The notes below the pieces were generated by a model that saw only the letters and a list, made by a program, of their open reading frames with translations, had not been told where the DNA came from and ran no database searches. A program made the position numbers and the translations under genes. A stretch of 64,000 nucleotides of DNA from Formicarius rufipectus (Eukaryota > Chordata > Aves > Passeriformes > Formicariidae), in contig VXAU01000760.1 of assembly GCA_013399695.1 (NCBI GenBank), forward strand, positions 2,213,361-2,277,360, in the 5' to 3' direction. Positions 60,699 to 64,000 of the stretch are shown here, piece after piece. Every line of letters begins with the position of its first letter. Position 1 is the first letter of the stretch.

Positions 60699-63280
60699 AA
60701 CCCTCCTATCCTCTCAAATGGCAGGAAGGAGGTTTCATTAAAAAGATAAAAAAAGGTATCAACATAACAGCCTGAACTTCCTCCCAAACACACAGGGTTT
60801 GGTCAGGGGTCATCTCTGCTGCTGCCTGAAGAGCTACACCGTGCTTATGCACCAACAGCTCCTTCCAAAGGGTAAACTTTTCTGTTGAATACCAAAACCA
60901 TAAAGCATACTTCTCCAGGCAAGTTAATTTATTAGATACTGACTCAAAAATCAAAACAAACCCCCAGCATTAGGCCTTCTGGCAAACCCTGCTCATGCAT
61001 CCTGCAGGAACCCTTCCTGCTCAGCAGAGCTCGGCACATCCTGCCCTGCCTCTCCCCACGTTCACTTTGAGGTGGGAGTACCCACAAGATGTTGGCACAA
61101 CCCAAAGTGGCTCCTCATCAGTCCTTGAAATTACCCAAAAAGATACTGTCTATTTACATCCGATAAGTGTGCCCAAAACAGACATGCGGAGAAGCATCAA
61201 CAAGTCCAGCACTGCCAAATTCCAGACCCCCTTGTCCTCTGTACCTTGCTATGGTTGCACTGAAATGTGCAGACATGAAAAACTCATACATGAACACAGC
61301 CCTGAACTTGTAGAAAAACCTGTGTGTGATGCCTTCAAAGTTAAAAGCAGTAGTAACCTAAAAAGGGGCTGTTTCTCAGCAGTTAAAATTCAGATTTTTA
61401 CTCCACGCTGCAAGTCCTGCCACATGGACCAGAGCATTTTACCCAGAAAATCTGCAAAGAGATGGAGAGGGGAACACGCTGGGTAACTTGAGATTTATCT
61501 CTTACGTGGGATTAATTACTAAAATCTGTGATACCTTCTTTTCTCTGCTAGCTTTAGGCAGCACAGCCGAGCCCCAGCCTCCTCTGAGCCCAGCTCATCC
61601 CAAACAGCAGCTGCTGCTCTTAGCTCCGGTCCTGGCTGCCTGGAGGGCAGCATCACTTACAGCTTCCGACTCCCCCAGCATGGCCTTGGAAGCAGAAACA
61701 CTCTGTTAGCTCCATCTCCTCACCAAAGGCACTCAATTAGGGAGCAAAGTGGAGTTTTGGAAGGAGCACATGGCAACATCGGGCCATCCGCACAGGCGGG
61801 GTTTGTGCCAGAGATGGAAAATGCTACTGGAGCATGGCTGTGTTCCCACCTGCACCCCTTTCCCCTGGAGTTGGTCAGGCCTCAGGTATGGTATGAAAGC
61901 CCAGGGATGACTGAAATGACCGACCAAACATACATAACAGAACAGGTGCTGAAAAAACAGTGTTACACACGGGCTGTGAGTTGCCATGACACTGGCCTCT
62001 GCCCAACACACTCTTCTATTTAAAAATAATCAACACAGTCTTTCTGTGATTTTGGTGTGAAATGAGTTTCCTGTCTGACCTTTTGGCTGTCAGTATTCTT
62101 AGCTTTGACTCAGTTTAAATACCTTTTTTCCGTGGGGTCTCTGTCTATCTGCAGTCCAAATCACAAGTTTTCTCACACAGACATGCAGTAAGAAGATGGA
62201 AAGTTCACAGCAAAAATGTCCCCTGGGCATCCAAGTGAACTCTGGACAACAGAGCACACCAAAATGGGAGTGAAAATAATCTTCTTGTTCATGTTTCTAG
62301 AATCAATTAGCAACAAAGGTGCTAATGGACTTGAATTTTGTATGTGACTCATAATCTCATATTTGGACCATAAATAACATTTGTTTGGAAAAGCACCGGG
62401 CTGCCATCTGATCTAGTGGCAATAACACACTATGCAAAGCATCATATACTGTAAAATTCACCTGAGCTAGACCGAGCTCTGCAATTACTTAAGGACAAGA
62501 AACAGGGAATACAATACCAGAAATGTGGCCATTCCTCACAAGGCTTTCCAAAAGACTTTGCATTCTTGGCAGAAACACAGAAGAAAGGAAAAGGTTACAG
62601 AAGTGCTGTCAGCAGGGGCTGAGGGCTGAGTAGAACAGTTTTGGGGCTCCACTGCTCTGCCTTCCCTGGAGAGACACAGCCTTTCCTTCCCTCTGTGGAA
62701 AGTCAGTTCAAAGTGAGTAGAGAAAGAAAGAGATGGGAGACAAAGGAAAGTTTATGGGAAGAAGAGACATCAGAAAAAGGAAGGAAAACAGTGGTGGCGA
62801 AAACAGGGAAGGTTTGCAGAAAAGTGGTAGAGTATGGGGGCAGCAGACACGCAGAAATAGAAAGCAGAATGAGTGAAAGCTGTAGATAACACCGCTGAAA
62901 CTATCTTTCTACAAATGAGGTGGAGACTGCATCTGAAGATCCTCATTCTCATCCTCCTTCTAACAAAAGTCTCTCCCCTGTAGTAGGGCTTACCCTCTTT
63001 GCCTTGCTCCCTGCTCCTGCAGGGACACAGAAGCTGAGGAGTTTGCCTTCACTCCTGCCACCAGCTGGCACCAAGGAGTTCTCTAATGCTCTTGGTTGCC
63101 ATCCCTGACTCCTGCTTCCCCAGGCTATGCCAAGAGAAAGCTGCATGCCAGAGACCTGGAGGACTTCCCTCCCGCTTCTGGTCAGGATCACCTTGGAGCA
63201 GAATGGGAGCAGTAAGCACTTTCACTTCTGTTTACTTGTGCCACACTATTTCTGCTTGGCCTCATACACAGAGAAGCCAA

Positions 63281-63301
63281 GTAATGACAGAAAGTCATTA
63301 C
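63281..63301. repeat. small perfect inverted repeat
   Basis: GTAATGAC (63281-63288) and GTCATTAC (63294-63301) pair perfectly around a 5-nt loop. Part of the arm, ATGACAGAAAG, recurs nearby at about 63310. Confidence 0.8.
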
Positions 63302-64000
63302 CTTAAAAAAATGACAGAAAGCCCTTAACAACCCCATATGTGCCATCAATAACAACTTATAATATGGTATTTTTGTTAAGGAACAGAAGGAAAATAGAGA
63401 TTCTCGTCCCTATTTAAGTACTCTTTTTCTGTTAGTATTTTCTTTTTCTGGAGTAATCTCAAAATGTTTAGGCTTTCAGATTTTCCCCATTCTTTAGGAG
63501 CGAACTGGATGCTTCAAATGGCTATATTTAGGATAATCTTCTTTGCACAAGGATGCACAGACTGCTCTGTCTGGTAATGCATGGCAGGACAAGCCAACCA
63601 ACCACAAATCCATGTGTCTCCCAGTCAGGCCCTCCACTCCTGCTGTTCCAAAGCATTTAATTTTCCATTTCTTCTGGAAGTCAGCGCAACATCGTGGGAC
63701 ACTGTTTGGGCATGTAGATGCTGGACAGGACTAACCTGAGCACCACACTCTCTGAGAGATCAGTTGTCCACATGTGCTCTTAACCCTTCCCACGCAGCAA
63801 AACACAATTTAGAGTAAAAGCGTTACAAGCTGACACATTTTTTTGAAGCAGTCTTACACGGAGCACAGTCATGTCTTATAAAACCACAGGTCTGAGCTCC
63901 AGCTCAGCCCTCACTGCCATGCAAAAGCCACGGCAAGGCAGACCTAAAAGCGTGGCTCTTCCTGGCTCACCCCAGTCGGGTGCTTGGTGGGTGCTCAGTC

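Larger units (their letters stand above)
45578..64000. other. gene-poor flank upstream of SCG2, distal part
   Basis: No gene is recognised to the right edge. AP1S3, the expected neighbour on this side by vertebrate synteny, was looked for on the minus strand and not seen, so it probably lies beyond the window. Several frames of 120-180 codons (56026-56574 minus, 60995-61486 plus) have no family resemblance. Confidence 0.55.

Noticed and set aside
60995..61486. 163-codon plus-strand open frame with several cysteines
   Set aside because: No zinc-finger spacing or other domain could be recognised. The codon composition looks like the surrounding DNA.
45578..64000. Possible 3' exons of AP1S3, the expected neighbour
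   Set aside because: No frame resembling an adaptor sigma subunit was found on the minus strand, so the gene probably lies beyond the right edge.
1..64000. CRISPR arrays, rRNA, tRNA, endogenous retrovirus genes
   Set aside because: No regularly spaced repeats, no recognisable RNA gene and no retroviral protein or long terminal repeat were seen on reading both strands by eye.

Overview
The window looks like a piece of a bird genome. It is AT-leaning, CpG-poor and very repeat-poor. The one recognisable interspersed repeat is a 5'-truncated CR1 LINE, the dominant LINE of birds and reptiles. The only recognisable protein-coding gene is secretogranin II (SCG2). Its diagnostic peptides read as a vertebrate, bird-like orthologue. 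The species or order cannot be fixed from the sequence alone.

Layout. Bases 1 to about 29,070 are a gene-poor flank downstream of SCG2. It holds simple repeats, the CR1 copy at 26,322-26,525 and an exon-like open block at 27,195-27,719. SCG2 lies on the minus strand at about 29,075-34,630. A short non-coding exon 1 (about 34,588-34,630) is followed by a 3.2 kb intron. Exon 2 carries 13 nt of 5'UTR, the whole 623-codon CDS (31,409-29,538) and a roughly 460-nt 3'UTR with a poly(A) signal at 29,088-29,093. The promoter is a compact CpG island with a TATA box, a CRE-like site, GC boxes and a REST/RE1-type element next to the predicted start site. Behind it are a purine-rich tract of about 145 bp and a degenerate minisatellite. 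Bases 35,200-64,000 are a second gene-poor flank. It contains a coding-like 76-nt block on the minus strand (45,502-45,577), a 13-bp perfect inverted repeat (50,075-50,139) and a close AP-1 plus full CRE pair (60,676-60,698).

How it works together. SCG2 encodes a granin, an acidic prohormone stored in dense-core vesicles of neurons and endocrine cells. It is cut at paired basic residues into secretoneurin, the EM66-type peptide and manserin. The RE1 element would silence it outside neuroendocrine cells, and the CRE and AP-1 sites fit its known activity-dependent induction. From memory of human synteny (KCNE4 - SCG2 - AP1S3), the left flank should face KCNE4 and the right flank AP1S3, but no exon of either was found here.
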